DNA of 8,276 nucleotides from Alistipes sp. (GTDB lineage: Bacteria; Bacteroidota; Bacteroidia; Bacteroidales; Rikenellaceae): the NCBI GenBank assembly GCA_019422485.1, contig JAHZDG010000004.1, forward strand, positions 6,199 through 14,474, in the 5' to 3' direction. Below are positions 1 to 7,916 of the stretch, in pieces. A program made the position numbers and the translations under genes. The notes below the pieces were generated by a model. The model did no database searches. It worked only from the letters and a program-made list of their open reading frames with translations, and was not told where the DNA came from. How positions within the stretch are numbered: the stretch's first letter is position 1; each line of letters begins with the position of its first letter.

Positions 1-735
1 CTGATTTTGATTTTGTTCATTCTGGTCGCCTCGACGGTCGCCTATACGCCCATTCTGGATTTTCTGCCGGGCTATCCGGGCAACAAATCCCGCGAAATGC
101 TCATCAACGGCATCATGCGGTTGGACTCTCTGGAACAGGAACTCAGCAACATGCAGGTTTACAACGAAAACATCTCGCTCATTATGTCCGGGAAGAATCC
201 CGTGACCCGCAATGAGGTGCGCGGGGTCGATTCGACCAAACCCAAAGGCATCACACTGGGAAAACTGATGGAAGATTCGGTGCTCCGTTCCCAATTCGAA
301 TCCGAAGACGGCCCCTACAGCCTGAGCAATCCTACCGAAGCCCGACGTCAATTACGCACCTCGCTGGAGCTATTCGCTCCGGTCAAAGGGGTGATCGTCA
401 ATAAATTCGATCCGGCCGAAAACCGTTATGGCATCGGTATCGGCACCACCGTCAATCAACAGGTGATGGCCATTTTGGACGGGACGGTCATCTCATCGGC
501 CTGGACGCCCAGTTACGGTTACGTACTCTATATTCAGCACCCGGACAACATGCTGTCCATCTACCGCAATAACACCAGTGTGTTGAAGAAAGCGGGCGAT
601 CGGGTACGGGCCGGGGAGATCATCGGCTACACCGGTACGGCCGACGAAAGAGGCACCGGGAACAAAAATATTTTCGAATTCGAACTCTGGCACAACGGCA
701 TTCCCGTTGATCCACAAAGCTATATCGTATTTTAG
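1..735 (+). CDS. LytM/M23-fold envelope protein with degenerate active site (5' end missing)
   Basis: The frame is open to the left edge, so the true start lies outside the window and 244 residues are visible. The first visible residues are strongly hydrophobic (LILILFILVASTVAYT), which suggests the end of an N-terminal membrane anchor. A short helical, possibly coiled-coil stretch follows (about nt 90-190). From about nt 385 there is a LytM/peptidase M23 fold, recognisable by GTVISSAW, YGYVLYIQH, the V..G..V..GEIIGYTG motif and a final FEFELW..G.P.DP. The zinc ligands are absent: the HxGxD position reads RYGIG (nt 424-438), the YxH position reads YRN (nt 562-570) and HLHFE reads IFEFE (nt 670-684). 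Only the His at nt 538-540 remains. By family knowledge, such proteins (EnvC- or NlpD-like) activate or scaffold other cell-wall hydrolases and do not cut peptidoglycan themselves; that role here is inferred. The stop codon is 2 bp before the dxr start, indicating a shared transcript. Confidence 0.88.
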   Translation: MILILFILVASTVAYTPILDFLPGYPGNKSREMLINGIMRLDSLEQELSNMQVYNENISLIMSGKNPVTRNEVRGVDSTKPKGITLGKLMEDSVLRSQFESEDGPYSLSNPTEARRQLRTSLELFAPVKGVIVNKFDPAENRYGIGIGTTVNQQVMAILDGTVISSAWTPSYGYVLYIQHPDNMLSIYRNNTSVLKKAGDRVRAGEIIGYTGTADERGTGNKNIFEFELWHNGIPVDPQSYIVF

Positions 736-737
736 AG

Positions 738-1889
738 ATGGAGCAGAAACAACGACTGGCCGTTTTGGGCTCGACCGGTTCCATCGGAACACAAACGCTG
801 GACATCGTAGCGACTTACCCCGATCTGTTCGAGGTGACCACCCTCACCGCACATCGCAACTGGCAACTGCTGGCCGAACAGGCCATCCGTTTTCAGGCCG
901 ACAGCGTGGTAATCGCCGACAAGAATTACTATACCCCACTGAAAGAGGCGCTGGCCAATCAACCGATTAAGGTTTATGCCGGCGAAGAGGCCCTGCATCA
1001 GGTGGTTCGGGCCGAATCGGTCGACACGGTCGTCATGGCGCTGGTGGGTTACAGCGGGCTGTTTCCCACGGTGGAAGCCCTCCGTCACGGGAAAAAAGTC
1101 GCTTTGGCCAACAAAGAGTGTCTGGTCGTAGCCGGAGGCATGGTTATGGAACTGTCGGCCCGCCACAATGCACCCATTCTGCCGGTCGACTCTGAACACT
1201 CGGCCATCTTCCAATGCCTGGTCGGGGAACACAGTCCGATCGACAAACTGATCCTGACCGCTTCGGGAGGGCCGTTCCTGCACCGTCCGTTCGAAGAGCT
1301 GGATTCGGTCACTCCGGCCGATGCGCTGGCCCATCCCTGCTGGGATATGGGCGCCAAAGTGACCATCGATTCCGCTTCGTTGATGAACAAAGGATTCGAA
1401 GTGATCGAAGCCCGCTGGCTGTTCGACGTACGTCCCGAACAGATCGAAGTGGTGATTCATCCTGGCAGTTACATCCATTCGATGGTCCAGTTCGCCGACG
1501 GAGCCATCAAGGCTCAATTAGGCACACCTGATATGCATCTTCCCATCCAATATGCCCTGACCTTCCCCCGTCGGCTTCCGCTGTCGGGTCAACGCATGGA
1601 TTTCGGGGCTCTGGGTCACATGGAATTTTTCAAGCCCGATCTGCGGCGCTCGCCCAACCTGCAACTGGCTTTCGAGTGCCTGAAACGGGGAGGAAATACC
1701 GGTGCGACGCTCAACGCCGCCAATGAAGTGGCGGTCGAAGCCTTTTTGAACGGCCGTATCCGCTTCACCGACATCCCGCGTATCAACCGCCACACGCTGG
1801 AAAAAGTCCCCATTATCGAACACCCCTCACTGGATGAGTGTCGAGCAACCGATACCGAAGCCCGCGCCATTGCCCGGAGCCTGATCTGA
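738..1889 (+). CDS. dxr: 1-deoxy-D-xylulose 5-phosphate reductoisomerase
   Basis: This cytoplasmic enzyme rearranges and reduces DXP to 2-C-methyl-D-erythritol 4-phosphate using NADPH and a divalent metal, the committed step of the MEP route to isoprenoids. The protein is 383 aa, close to the usual family length. The N-terminal Rossmann motif is GSTGSIG (residues 11-17). ANKE follows at 124-127, and the metal-binding D151-S-E153 lies in PVDSEHSAIFQC. The substrate-binding residues are S176 (TASGGPF), H199 and W202 (HPCWDMG), and N217, K218 and E221 (MNKGFE). The flexible loop HPGSYIHSMVQF begins at 241. All catalytic positions are intact. The ATG at 738 puts the nucleotide-binding motif at the usual distance from the N-terminus. 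It follows the LytM-like gene by 2 bp and precedes rseP by 44 bp. It is very probably essential unless a mevalonate pathway is also present. Confidence 0.98.
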   Translation: MEQKQRLAVLGSTGSIGTQTLDIVATYPDLFEVTTLTAHRNWQLLAEQAIRFQADSVVIADKNYYTPLKEALANQPIKVYAGEEALHQVVRAESVDTVVMALVGYSGLFPTVEALRHGKKVALANKECLVVAGGMVMELSARHNAPILPVDSEHSAIFQCLVGEHSPIDKLILTASGGPFLHRPFEELDSVTPADALAHPCWDMGAKVTIDSASLMNKGFEVIEARWLFDVRPEQIEVVIHPGSYIHSMVQFADGAIKAQLGTPDMHLPIQYALTFPRRLPLSGQRMDFGALGHMEFFKPDLRRSPNLQLAFECLKRGGNTGATLNAANEVAVEAFLNGRIRFTDIPRINRHTLEKVPIIEHPSLDECRATDTEARAIARSLI

Positions 1890-1933
1890 GTCGCGCCCGC
1901 TTCTTTGATGATGTAAAAACACGCAATTGATTT

Positions 1934-3265
1934 ATGGATATTCTGATTAAAATTCTGCAATTCGTTCTGAGTTTTTCGCTGCTGGTCATCATTCACGAAT
2001 TCGGCCACTTCCTGTTTGCCCGGATTTTCAAGACCCGCGTGGAAAAATTCTACCTCTTTTTCAACCCCTGGTTCTCCCTCTTCAAATTCAAGAAAGGGGA
2101 GACCGAATATGGTATCGGTTGGGTGCCGCTGGGCGGTTATGTAAAGATCGCCGGCATGATCGACGAGTCGATGGACACCGAACAGATGAAACAACCCGTT
2201 CAACCGTATGAGTTCCGTGCCAAGCCGGCCTGGCAACGTCTGTTGATCATGGTGGGCGGGGTGCTGATGAACGTGGTGCTGGCCGTATGCATCTACATTG
2301 GGATCAGCTACGCCTGGGGTGAGACCTATGTCGCCTCGAAAGATGTGACATACGGGTATGTATACAGCGATCTGGGCCACCAGCTCGGTTTCCAAAACGG
2401 CGACAAGGTGATCAACGTAGCCGGAGAACCCGTCGAAAACTCGTTGCAGATTCACCAAAGCATCGTCTTCAACCAGGCCCCCTATGTTACCGTACAACGC
2501 GGTACGGACACCCTTCGGATCAACATCCCCGAAGATGCCATTTCACCGCTGATTCATGACGCAAACTTCATGAGCTGGCGGATCCCATTCGTTACCGGTG
2601 CGCTGGTCAAAAACGGAGGCGCCGCACAGGCCGGTCTGCAAAAAGGAGACCGCCTGATCGCCCTCAATGGCGAACCGCTCCACTATTTCGATGAATACCA
2701 GAAAGCCCTCGCCACGCACAAAGGCGAAAAAGTCACCCTGAGCGTTTCCCGCGACTCGGCCGGCATCACCCGCACCTTCCCGATGGAAGTGCAGGTTTCG
2801 GCAGAAGGGACCATCGGTGTTTATCCGGTCGCTCTCGACCAGCTCTTCAAGATCAGCACCCGGGAGTATTCATTCTGGGAAGCGATTCCGGCCGGTCTCA
2901 AACGAACCGGTACCGAACTGGCCAATTACGGCAAACAGCTCAAACTGATCTTCTCGCCCAAAACCGAAGCCTATAAATCCGTCGGCGGGATCCTTTCCAT
3001 CGGGAGCATTTTCCCAGACCAATGGAACTGGCTTTCGTTCTGGCAAATCACAGCCCTGCTGTCGATCATGCTGGCCGTACTGAACATTCTCCCGATTCCG
3101 CTGTTGGACGGGGGCCATGTGCTGTTCCTGCTGATCGAGGTCATCACCGGACGCAAACCCAGCGAAAAAGTGCTGATCATCGCTCAGAATATCGGTCTGG
3201 TGTTGGTATTGGCCCTGATGCTCTATGCCAACGGCAACGACATCTATCGTTTTTTCATTAAATAG
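1934..3265 (+). CDS. rseP: RseP-type site-2 intramembrane zinc metalloprotease
   Basis: This inner-membrane protease of family M50B cuts transmembrane segments, classically of anti-sigma factors after a first periplasmic cut, and also remnant signal peptides. The protein is 443 aa. The zinc motif HEFGH is at residues 21-25 in the first membrane helix (about 4-30). A GWVPLGGYVKIAG loop (62-74) is typical of the family. A second helix spans about 103-125. Two PDZ domains follow: about 138-200 (LGFQNGDKVINVAGEPV) and about 219-285 (AGLQKGDRLIALNGEPL). The C-terminal helices carry the third ligand in NILPIPLLDGGH (D392), and a last helix lies near 413-432. All catalytic residues are present, so it should be active. 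In E. coli, dxr and rseP are also neighbours but are separated by uppS and cdsA; here they are adjacent. The substrate cannot be told from the sequence. It ends one base before a strong terminator hairpin. Confidence 0.96.
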   Translation: MDILIKILQFVLSFSLLVIIHEFGHFLFARIFKTRVEKFYLFFNPWFSLFKFKKGETEYGIGWVPLGGYVKIAGMIDESMDTEQMKQPVQPYEFRAKPAWQRLLIMVGGVLMNVVLAVCIYIGISYAWGETYVASKDVTYGYVYSDLGHQLGFQNGDKVINVAGEPVENSLQIHQSIVFNQAPYVTVQRGTDTLRINIPEDAISPLIHDANFMSWRIPFVTGALVKNGGAAQAGLQKGDRLIALNGEPLHYFDEYQKALATHKGEKVTLSVSRDSAGITRTFPMEVQVSAEGTIGVYPVALDQLFKISTREYSFWEAIPAGLKRTGTELANYGKQLKLIFSPKTEAYKSVGGILSIGSIFPDQWNWLSFWQITALLSIMLAVLNILPIPLLDGGHVLFLLIEVITGRKPSEKVLIIAQNIGLVLVLALMLYANGNDIYRFFIK

Positions 3266-3295
3266 TCCGGAGGGTCTCCGGACCCTCTTTTTTTT
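3266..3295 (+). terminator. Intrinsic terminator after rseP with UNCG tetraloop
   Basis: GAGGGTC (3270-3276) pairs perfectly with GACCCTC (3281-3287) around the loop TCCG. A run of eight T follows (3288-3295). C(UCCG)G is a member of the extra-stable UNCG tetraloop class. The palindrome TCCGGA offers a competing 6-bp stem in the same bases (3266-3271 with 3277-3282), but the 7-bp stem directly abuts the T-run. It should end the LytM-dxr-rseP transcript. Confidence 0.92.
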
Positions 3296-3305
3296 GAATC
3301 ATCCC

Positions 3306-4331
3306 ATGCGTAGTTTCGGAAGCGACAACCATTCGGGCATTCACCCGCAAATTTTGGAGGCCATCGCCGCCGCCAATACCGATCATGTTTTCGCCTATGG
3401 CGAAGATCCTTTTACCGCTCAAATCACCGCCAAATTTCAGGAACTGTTCGGGCCTCAGGCCACTGCTTACCTGGTTTTCAACGGGACCGGAGCCAATGTA
3501 CTGGCCTTGAGAACCCTGACCCGCTCTTATAACGCCATTATCTGCGCCCGCACGGCCCACATCAATGTGGACGAATGCGGCGCCCCCGAATTCCAAACCG
3601 GCTGCAAGCTGTTGAGTGTAGACACTCCCGACGGGAAATTAACCCCCGAACTGGTCGCCACCCAACTGCACGGTTTCGGATTTCAACACCATAGCCAACC
3701 GGGAGTCGTTTCGATTTCGCAACCGACCGAACTGGGGACACTCTACACGGTGAACGAAATCCGGGCATTGGCCGATCAGGCCCACCGTTACGGCCTTTAT
3801 CTGCATGTCGACGGGGCCCGTTTCGGCAATGCCGTAGCCGCTTTGGGCGTAACGCCCCGGGAGATGATCACCGATACCGGTGTGGATGCCCTCTCGTTCG
3901 GAGGCACCAAAAACGGCATGATGCTGGGGGAAGCGGTTATCTTCCTGCGCCCCGAGTTGTCGAAAAACGCGCAGTACGAACGCAAACAACTCATGCAGCT
4001 GGCCTCTAAGATGCGTTTCGTCGCAGCCCAGTTCAATGCCTACCTGAAGGACGACTTGTGGCTCCGCCTGGCGGCTCAGTCGAACGCTGCCGCCGCCTAC
4101 ATGGCCAAACAGCTGGCCGAAATCCCCGAAGTGCAACTCACGCAGAAAGTCGAAGTAAACGGTCTGTTCGCGCTATTACCCCGAAAGGCCGCCGAAAAAC
4201 TGCGGGAAGACTATTTCTTTTACGACTGGGACGAAGAACGGGGTGAGGTTCGCTGGATGTGTTCGTTCGACACCACGCACGAAGATATCGACGGATTCAT
4301 CGAAGCGCTTCGCAAAGCCCTGAAAGCCTGA
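3306..4331 (+). CDS. ltaE: Threonine aldolase family protein (PLP-dependent, low-specificity type)
   Basis: Family members split L-threonine or L-allo-threonine to glycine and acetaldehyde with pyridoxal phosphate (fold type I). The protein is 341 aa, normal for the family. The N-terminus MRSFGSDNHSGIHP matches the family's usual beginning, including the residues that follow the first strand. A cofactor-binding FNGTGANVLAL starts at residue 58, and His85 should stack on the PLP ring. The HVDGARFGNA motif (167-176) supplies the Asp and Arg that contact the cofactor. The Schiff-base lysine is K202 in SFGGTKNG. I chose the ATG at 3306: the frame is open further upstream into rseP (to 3225), but that extension would cross the rseP terminator and has no family counterpart. 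The start is only 10 bp after that terminator's T-run. The exact stereospecificity, or a related beta-eliminating activity, cannot be decided from sequence, so the symbol is a family label. Confidence 0.9.
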   Translation: MRSFGSDNHSGIHPQILEAIAAANTDHVFAYGEDPFTAQITAKFQELFGPQATAYLVFNGTGANVLALRTLTRSYNAIICARTAHINVDECGAPEFQTGCKLLSVDTPDGKLTPELVATQLHGFGFQHHSQPGVVSISQPTELGTLYTVNEIRALADQAHRYGLYLHVDGARFGNAVAALGVTPREMITDTGVDALSFGGTKNGMMLGEAVIFLRPELSKNAQYERKQLMQLASKMRFVAAQFNAYLKDDLWLRLAAQSNAAAAYMAKQLAEIPEVQLTQKVEVNGLFALLPRKAAEKLREDYFFYDWDEERGEVRWMCSFDTTHEDIDGFIEALRKALKA

Positions 4332-4381
4332 CAGGCCATCGGACGGCCAAATAAAATCCTCCCCGAATGAACTTTTGACGT

Positions 4382-5758
4382 ATGGCGAAACTCAAGAAGA
4401 GCTTTTTTTGTCGCAACTGCGGTTATGAATCGGCCAAATGGGTCGGTAAATGCCCCTCGTGCGGGGAGTGGAACACTTTTGTCGAGGAGGTCGTTGCCAA
4501 AGAGAATCCGCGAACGCCCTCTTTCGCCCCGGAAGGAGAACGCAACCGTCCGCTGCCAGTACGCGAAATCCGTCGGGAAGAATACAGCCGCCTTCTGCTG
4601 CCCGGGCAGGAAGTGAACCGTGTACTGGGCGGAGGCCTCGTACCCGGCTCCATGGTGCTGCTGGGAGGGGAACCCGGCATCGGAAAATCGACCCTCAGCC
4701 TGCAAATCGCCCTGCACGGAACCGGACTCAAAACGCTGTATGTCTCGGGCGAAGAGTCAGCCCATCAGATCAAAATGCGGGCCGAACGTCTCGGGGTTCG
4801 CAACGAAGAGTGCTATATTTACAGCGAGACCCATCTGGAAAACATCCTGCGCGAAATCGCCGAACATCGTCCAACCCTGGTGGTCATCGACTCGATCCAG
4901 ACCATCCACAGCGACACCATCGACTCTTCGCCAGGCAGTGTCTCCCAGATTCGCGAATGTGCGGCCCTGCTGCTCAAATACGCCAAACAAACCAACACAT
5001 CGGTCATCCTGATCGGCCACATCACCAAAGACGGCATTATTGCCGGCCCCAAAATTCTGGAACACATCGTGGATGTGGTGTTGCAGTTCGAGGGAGACAA
5101 CAACAACATCTACCGCATCCTGCGCAGCATCAAGAACCGTTTCGGAGCCACGTACGAGATCGGGGTTTTCGAAATGCGGGGCGAAGGTTTGGTCGAAGTG
5201 AGCAATCCGTCGGAAATCCTGCTTTCCCACTATGAAGAGCCCTTGAGCGGCATTGCGGTAGGAGCCGCTTTGGATGGAGCCCGATCCTATCTGATCGAAA
5301 CCCAGGCCCTGGTCAGCACAGCGGCATACGGAACTCCGCAACGATCGGCCACCGGATTCGATTCACGCCGTCTGAATATGCTGCTGGCCGTTCTCGAAAA
5401 ACGGGTCGGTCTCAAGATGTATACCAAAGACGTCTTCCTGAACTTTGCGGGGGGATTCAAGGTTAATGATACGGGATTGGATACCAGCATCGTCGCGGCC
5501 ATCCTGTCGTCCTATTTCGACCGACCCATTCTCGAAGGCACAGCCTTGGCGGGGGAAATCGGTCTGTCCGGAGAAATTCGTCCGGCACCCCGCAGCGAAC
5601 AACGTATCAGCGAAGCCGCCCGATTGGGTTTCCGACGCATTATCGTATCGGGCTATCTGCGCAAAAACCTGAGCAAACCACCCAAAGGCATCGAAATTCT
5701 GTACGTTCACAAGATCGAAGAATTGGCCCGTGTACTGTTCGGAAGCTCGGAGCATTAA
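4382..5758 (+). CDS. radA: DNA repair protein RadA (Sms), branch-migration ATPase
   Basis: RadA is a RecA-related hexameric ATPase that helps RecA-driven strand exchange by driving branch migration and unwinding DNA at D-loops. The protein is 458 aa, the typical length. It has a C4 zinc finger at the N-terminus (C10, C13, C24, C27: FFCRNCGYESAKWVGKCPSC). The Walker A motif GEPGIGKST is at 96-104 and Walker B LVVID at 166-170. The RadA signature KNRFG is at 251-255. The C-terminal part (about 285-450) is the Lon-protease-like domain, with GGFKVNDTGLDTSIVAAILSS and LTGEIGLSGEIRP-like sequence, which acts as a DNA-binding scaffold and not as a protease. All motifs are intact. The ATG at 4382 puts the zinc finger at its usual place. 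It follows the aldolase gene by 50 bp with no clear terminator between, so co-transcription is possible. It converges on groEL. Confidence 0.97.
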   Translation: MAKLKKSFFCRNCGYESAKWVGKCPSCGEWNTFVEEVVAKENPRTPSFAPEGERNRPLPVREIRREEYSRLLLPGQEVNRVLGGGLVPGSMVLLGGEPGIGKSTLSLQIALHGTGLKTLYVSGEESAHQIKMRAERLGVRNEECYIYSETHLENILREIAEHRPTLVVIDSIQTIHSDTIDSSPGSVSQIRECAALLLKYAKQTNTSVILIGHITKDGIIAGPKILEHIVDVVLQFEGDNNNIYRILRSIKNRFGATYEIGVFEMRGEGLVEVSNPSEILLSHYEEPLSGIAVGAALDGARSYLIETQALVSTAAYGTPQRSATGFDSRRLNMLLAVLEKRVGLKMYTKDVFLNFAGGFKVNDTGLDTSIVAAILSSYFDRPILEGTALAGEIGLSGEIRPAPRSEQRISEAARLGFRRIIVSGYLRKNLSKPPKGIEILYVHKIEELARVLFGSSEH

Positions 5759-5835
5759 TCCCTTCCAATCAACCCATCTCTCCACACTTCTAAAAAAACA
5801 GATCCGCTCTCAGTATTTACCCTTTATAGACAAAA

Positions 5836-5866
5836 AAAGAGGCTCTCCTCAACGGAGAGCCTCTTT
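5836..5866. terminator. Bidirectional intrinsic terminator between radA and groEL
   Basis: A perfect 13-bp inverted repeat, AAAGAGGCTCTCC (5836-5848) and GGAGAGCCTCTTT (5854-5866), flanks the loop TCAAC. On the - strand the stem runs into seven T (5838-5832), ideal for ending groEL. On the + strand it is followed by TTTCGTTT, adequate for ending radA. It sits 21 bp past the groEL stop codon and 77 bp past the radA stop codon, so it most likely serves both convergent units, with the groEL direction the stronger. Confidence 0.93.
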
Positions 5867-5887
5867 CGTTTCAGTCTGAGCAACCAA

Positions 5888-7522
5888 TTACATCATGCCG
5901 CCCATACCGCCCATGCCTTGCGGCATAGCCGGAGCCGGATTGGCTTCTTTCTTTTCTACCAGGACGCATTCGGTGGTCAGGAACATGGCGCCGATCGAAG
6001 CAGCGTTTTCCAAAGCCACACGAGCTACCTTGGTCGGGTCGAGAATACCGGCCTTGAACATATCTTCGTAACGATCTTCACGGGCGTTGTAACCATAGGC
6101 GTCTTTGCCGGCTTTCACATTGGCAACGACTACCGAACCTTCACCGCCAGCATTCGAAACGATCTGACGCAACGGTTCTTCGATAGCCCGTTTTACGATC
6201 TGGATACCGGTGGTTTGGTCTTCGTTGTCGCCTTTGAGGTTTTCCAAGGCAGCTACGGCACGGATGTAAGCCACACCACCGCCCGGGATGATACCTTCTT
6301 CAACAGCGGCACGCGTAGCGGCCAAAGCATCGTCCACACGGTCTTTCTTTTCTTTCATTTCCACTTCGCTGGCAGCCCCTACGTACAGAACAGCTACCCC
6401 TCCGGCCAATTTAGCCAGACGTTCAGCCAGTTTTTCTTTGTCGTAGTCCGAAGTAGATACTTCCATCTGTTTGCGGATCTGAGCCACACGAGCAGCAATA
6501 GCGTCTTTGTTACCCAAACCGTTTACGATGGTGGTATTTTCCTTGTTGATGATCACCTTGTCGGCGGTACCCAGCATATCGAGGGTAGCCTGATCCAATT
6601 TGATCCCGCGTTCTTCCGAGATAACGGTACCACCGGTCAGGATGGCGATATCTTCCAACATTTCTTTACGACGGTCACCGAAGCCCGGAGCTTTCACGGC
6701 AGCGATCTTCAGCGTACCACGCAGTTTGTTAACAACCAAAGCGGCCAAAGCTTCGCCGTCTACATCTTCGGCGATGATCACCAGCGACTGACCGTTCTGA
6801 GCGACGGGTTCCAGGATACCCATCAGTTCCTTCATGGTCGAAATCTTCTTGTCCGTAACCAGAATCATAGGTTTTTCCAGTACGGCTTCCATCTTTTCGG
6901 AATCGGTGGTGAAGTAGGGAGAGATGTACCCACGGTCGAACTGCATACCTTCTACCACGTCTACGCTGGTTTCGGTACCTTTGGCTTCTTCTACCGTGAT
7001 AACGCCTTCTTTGTTCACCTTGCTCATGGCTTCGGCGATCAGTTTCCCAATAGCGCTATCGTTGTTGGCAGAGATGGTAGCCACCTGTTCGATTTTGTGG
7101 ATATCGCCACCCACTTCCTGGCTCTGTTTGCGCAGGCTGTCAACGACAACGGCTACGGCCTTGTCGATCCCGCGTTTCAGATCCATGGGGTTTGCACCGG
7201 CCGTTACGTTCTTCACGCCGACCCCAACGATGGCCTGAGCCAATACCGTAGCGGTAGTCGTACCGTCACCGGCTTTGTCAGCGGTTTTCGAAGCCACTTC
7301 CTTCACCATCTGAGCACCCATGTTAGCGATGGGGTCATCCAGTTCCACTTCTTTAGCGACGGTCACCCCGTCCTTGGTTACTTGGGGAGCCCCGAATTTT
7401 TTGTCGATCACCACGTTACGACCTTTCGGGCCCAGGGTTACCTTCACGGCATTAGCCAATGCATCCACCCCTTCTTTGAGGGCTTCGCGAGCTTCGGTAT
7501 TGTATTTGATTTCTTTTGCCAT
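5888..7522 (-). CDS. groL: Chaperonin GroEL (Hsp60/Cpn60)
   Basis: GroEL forms the double-ring, ATP-driven folding chamber that works with the GroES lid in the cytoplasm. The protein is 544 aa, full length. It begins MAKEIKYNTEAREALKEGV. The ATP-site motifs are VTLGPKGRNVVI (28-39) and AGDGTTTATVLAQ (84-96), with DGTTT in place. The apical-domain segment EGMQFDRGYISPYF is present, as is EEGIIPGGGVAY near residue 410. The tail ends in the flexible GGMGGMM repeat normal for bacterial GroEL. No key residue is missing. The start ATG is preceded by an A-rich leader (TCTAAAACA) with no Shine-Dalgarno sequence, typical of Bacteroidota. It lies 42 bp downstream of groES and shares its transcript. Its codons avoid TTA, CTA and TCA, consistent with strong expression; this leaves a long open frame on the opposite strand that is not a gene. 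Confidence 0.99.
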   Translation of the reverse strand: MAKEIKYNTEAREALKEGVDALANAVKVTLGPKGRNVVIDKKFGAPQVTKDGVTVAKEVELDDPIANMGAQMVKEVASKTADKAGDGTTTATVLAQAIVGVGVKNVTAGANPMDLKRGIDKAVAVVVDSLRKQSQEVGGDIHKIEQVATISANNDSAIGKLIAEAMSKVNKEGVITVEEAKGTETSVDVVEGMQFDRGYISPYFTTDSEKMEAVLEKPMILVTDKKISTMKELMGILEPVAQNGQSLVIIAEDVDGEALAALVVNKLRGTLKIAAVKAPGFGDRRKEMLEDIAILTGGTVISEERGIKLDQATLDMLGTADKVIINKENTTIVNGLGNKDAIAARVAQIRKQMEVSTSDYDKEKLAERLAKLAGGVAVLYVGAASEVEMKEKKDRVDDALAATRAAVEEGIIPGGGVAYIRAVAALENLKGDNEDQTTGIQIVKRAIEEPLRQIVSNAGGEGSVVVANVKAGKDAYGYNAREDRYEDMFKAGILDPTKVARVALENAASIGAMFLTTECVLVEKKEANPAPAMPQGMGGMGGMM

Positions 7523-7564
7523 TGTTTTAGATTTTAGCGATTAAACGATTCTTTTCGTCGTACC

Positions 7565-7837
7565 TTACGACAATACGGCGAGGATATCGCCCTGTTTCAT
7601 CATCAGATAGTCTTTACCGTCGATGTTGATTTCGGTGCCGGCATATTTACCGTAAAGCACCTGGTCACCCACCTTCACTTCCATTTTCACGTCGGCGGTA
7701 CCGGGACCTGCGGCGATTACTTTACCTGAAAGCGGTTTTTCTTTGGCCGTATCGGGGATAATCAATCCACCCGCGGTTTTTTCTTCAGCGGGATTGGGTT
7801 CGATCAGAACTCTGTCTGCTAACGGTTTTACTTGCAT
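7565..7837 (-). CDS. groS: Co-chaperonin GroES (Hsp10/Cpn10)
   Basis: GroES forms the heptameric lid of the GroEL folding chamber. The protein is 90 aa, slightly shorter than E. coli GroES (97 aa). The beta-barrel start MQVKPLADRVLIEP is followed by the mobile loop EEKTAGGLIIPDTAKEKP (about residues 18-35), whose GGLIIP stretch is the part that docks on GroEL. The GKVIAAGPG and VKVGDQVLYGKYAGTEI segments and the closing DILAVL are typical. It is the first gene of the groES-groEL operon. The ATG at 7837 is preceded by an A/T-rich leader with no Shine-Dalgarno sequence. Upstream lies a predicted sigma-54-type promoter (GG at 7931-7930, GC at 7919-7918). Confidence 0.99.
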   Translation of the reverse strand: MQVKPLADRVLIEPNPAEEKTAGGLIIPDTAKEKPLSGKVIAAGPGTADVKMEVKVGDQVLYGKYAGTEINIDGKDYLMMKQGDILAVLS

Positions 7838-7882
7838 CGTTTTATGGTTTTAGTTAATGATTAATTAAATTCAATGCTTTCG

Positions 7883-7901
7883 GCGGCTTTCCTTTCGCCG
7901 C
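7883..7901 (-). promoter_or_regulatory. Small hairpin in the predicted groES leader RNA
   Basis: The arms GCGGC (7901-7897) and GCCGC (7887-7883), read on the - strand, form a 5-bp GC-only stem around the purine loop GAAAGGAAA. It would lie near the 5' end of the mRNA, about 45 bases before the start codon, if transcription begins near 7906. Possible roles are 5'-end stabilisation or temperature-dependent structure. The stem is visible in the sequence; any function is inferred. Confidence 0.4.
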
Positions 7902-7916
7902 GACACCTCCCCTTTT

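Noticed and set aside
732..2497. Long - strand open frames (261 and 293 codons) opposite dxr and rseP
   Set aside because: They lie opposite well-conserved genes with complete catalytic motifs. Their own translations show no family features and they are typical shadows of GC-rich coding sequence.
3225..3305. Upstream extension of the threonine aldolase frame into rseP
   Set aside because: It would add 27 residues that cross the rseP end and the terminator hairpin. The family N-terminus (MRSFGSDNHSG) begins at 3306.
4334..4348. GGCC-N7-GGCC hairpin between the aldolase gene and radA
   Set aside because: The stem has only 4 bp and no T-run follows, so it is not a credible terminator.
5918..7537. 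A 539-codon open frame on the + strand, antisense to nearly all of groEL
   Set aside because: It is codon-aligned with groEL, so it can only be interrupted where groEL uses TTA, CTA or TCA. Highly expressed GC-rich genes avoid these codons, which explains the open frame. Its translation is Phe/His/Gly-rich with no recognisable domain.
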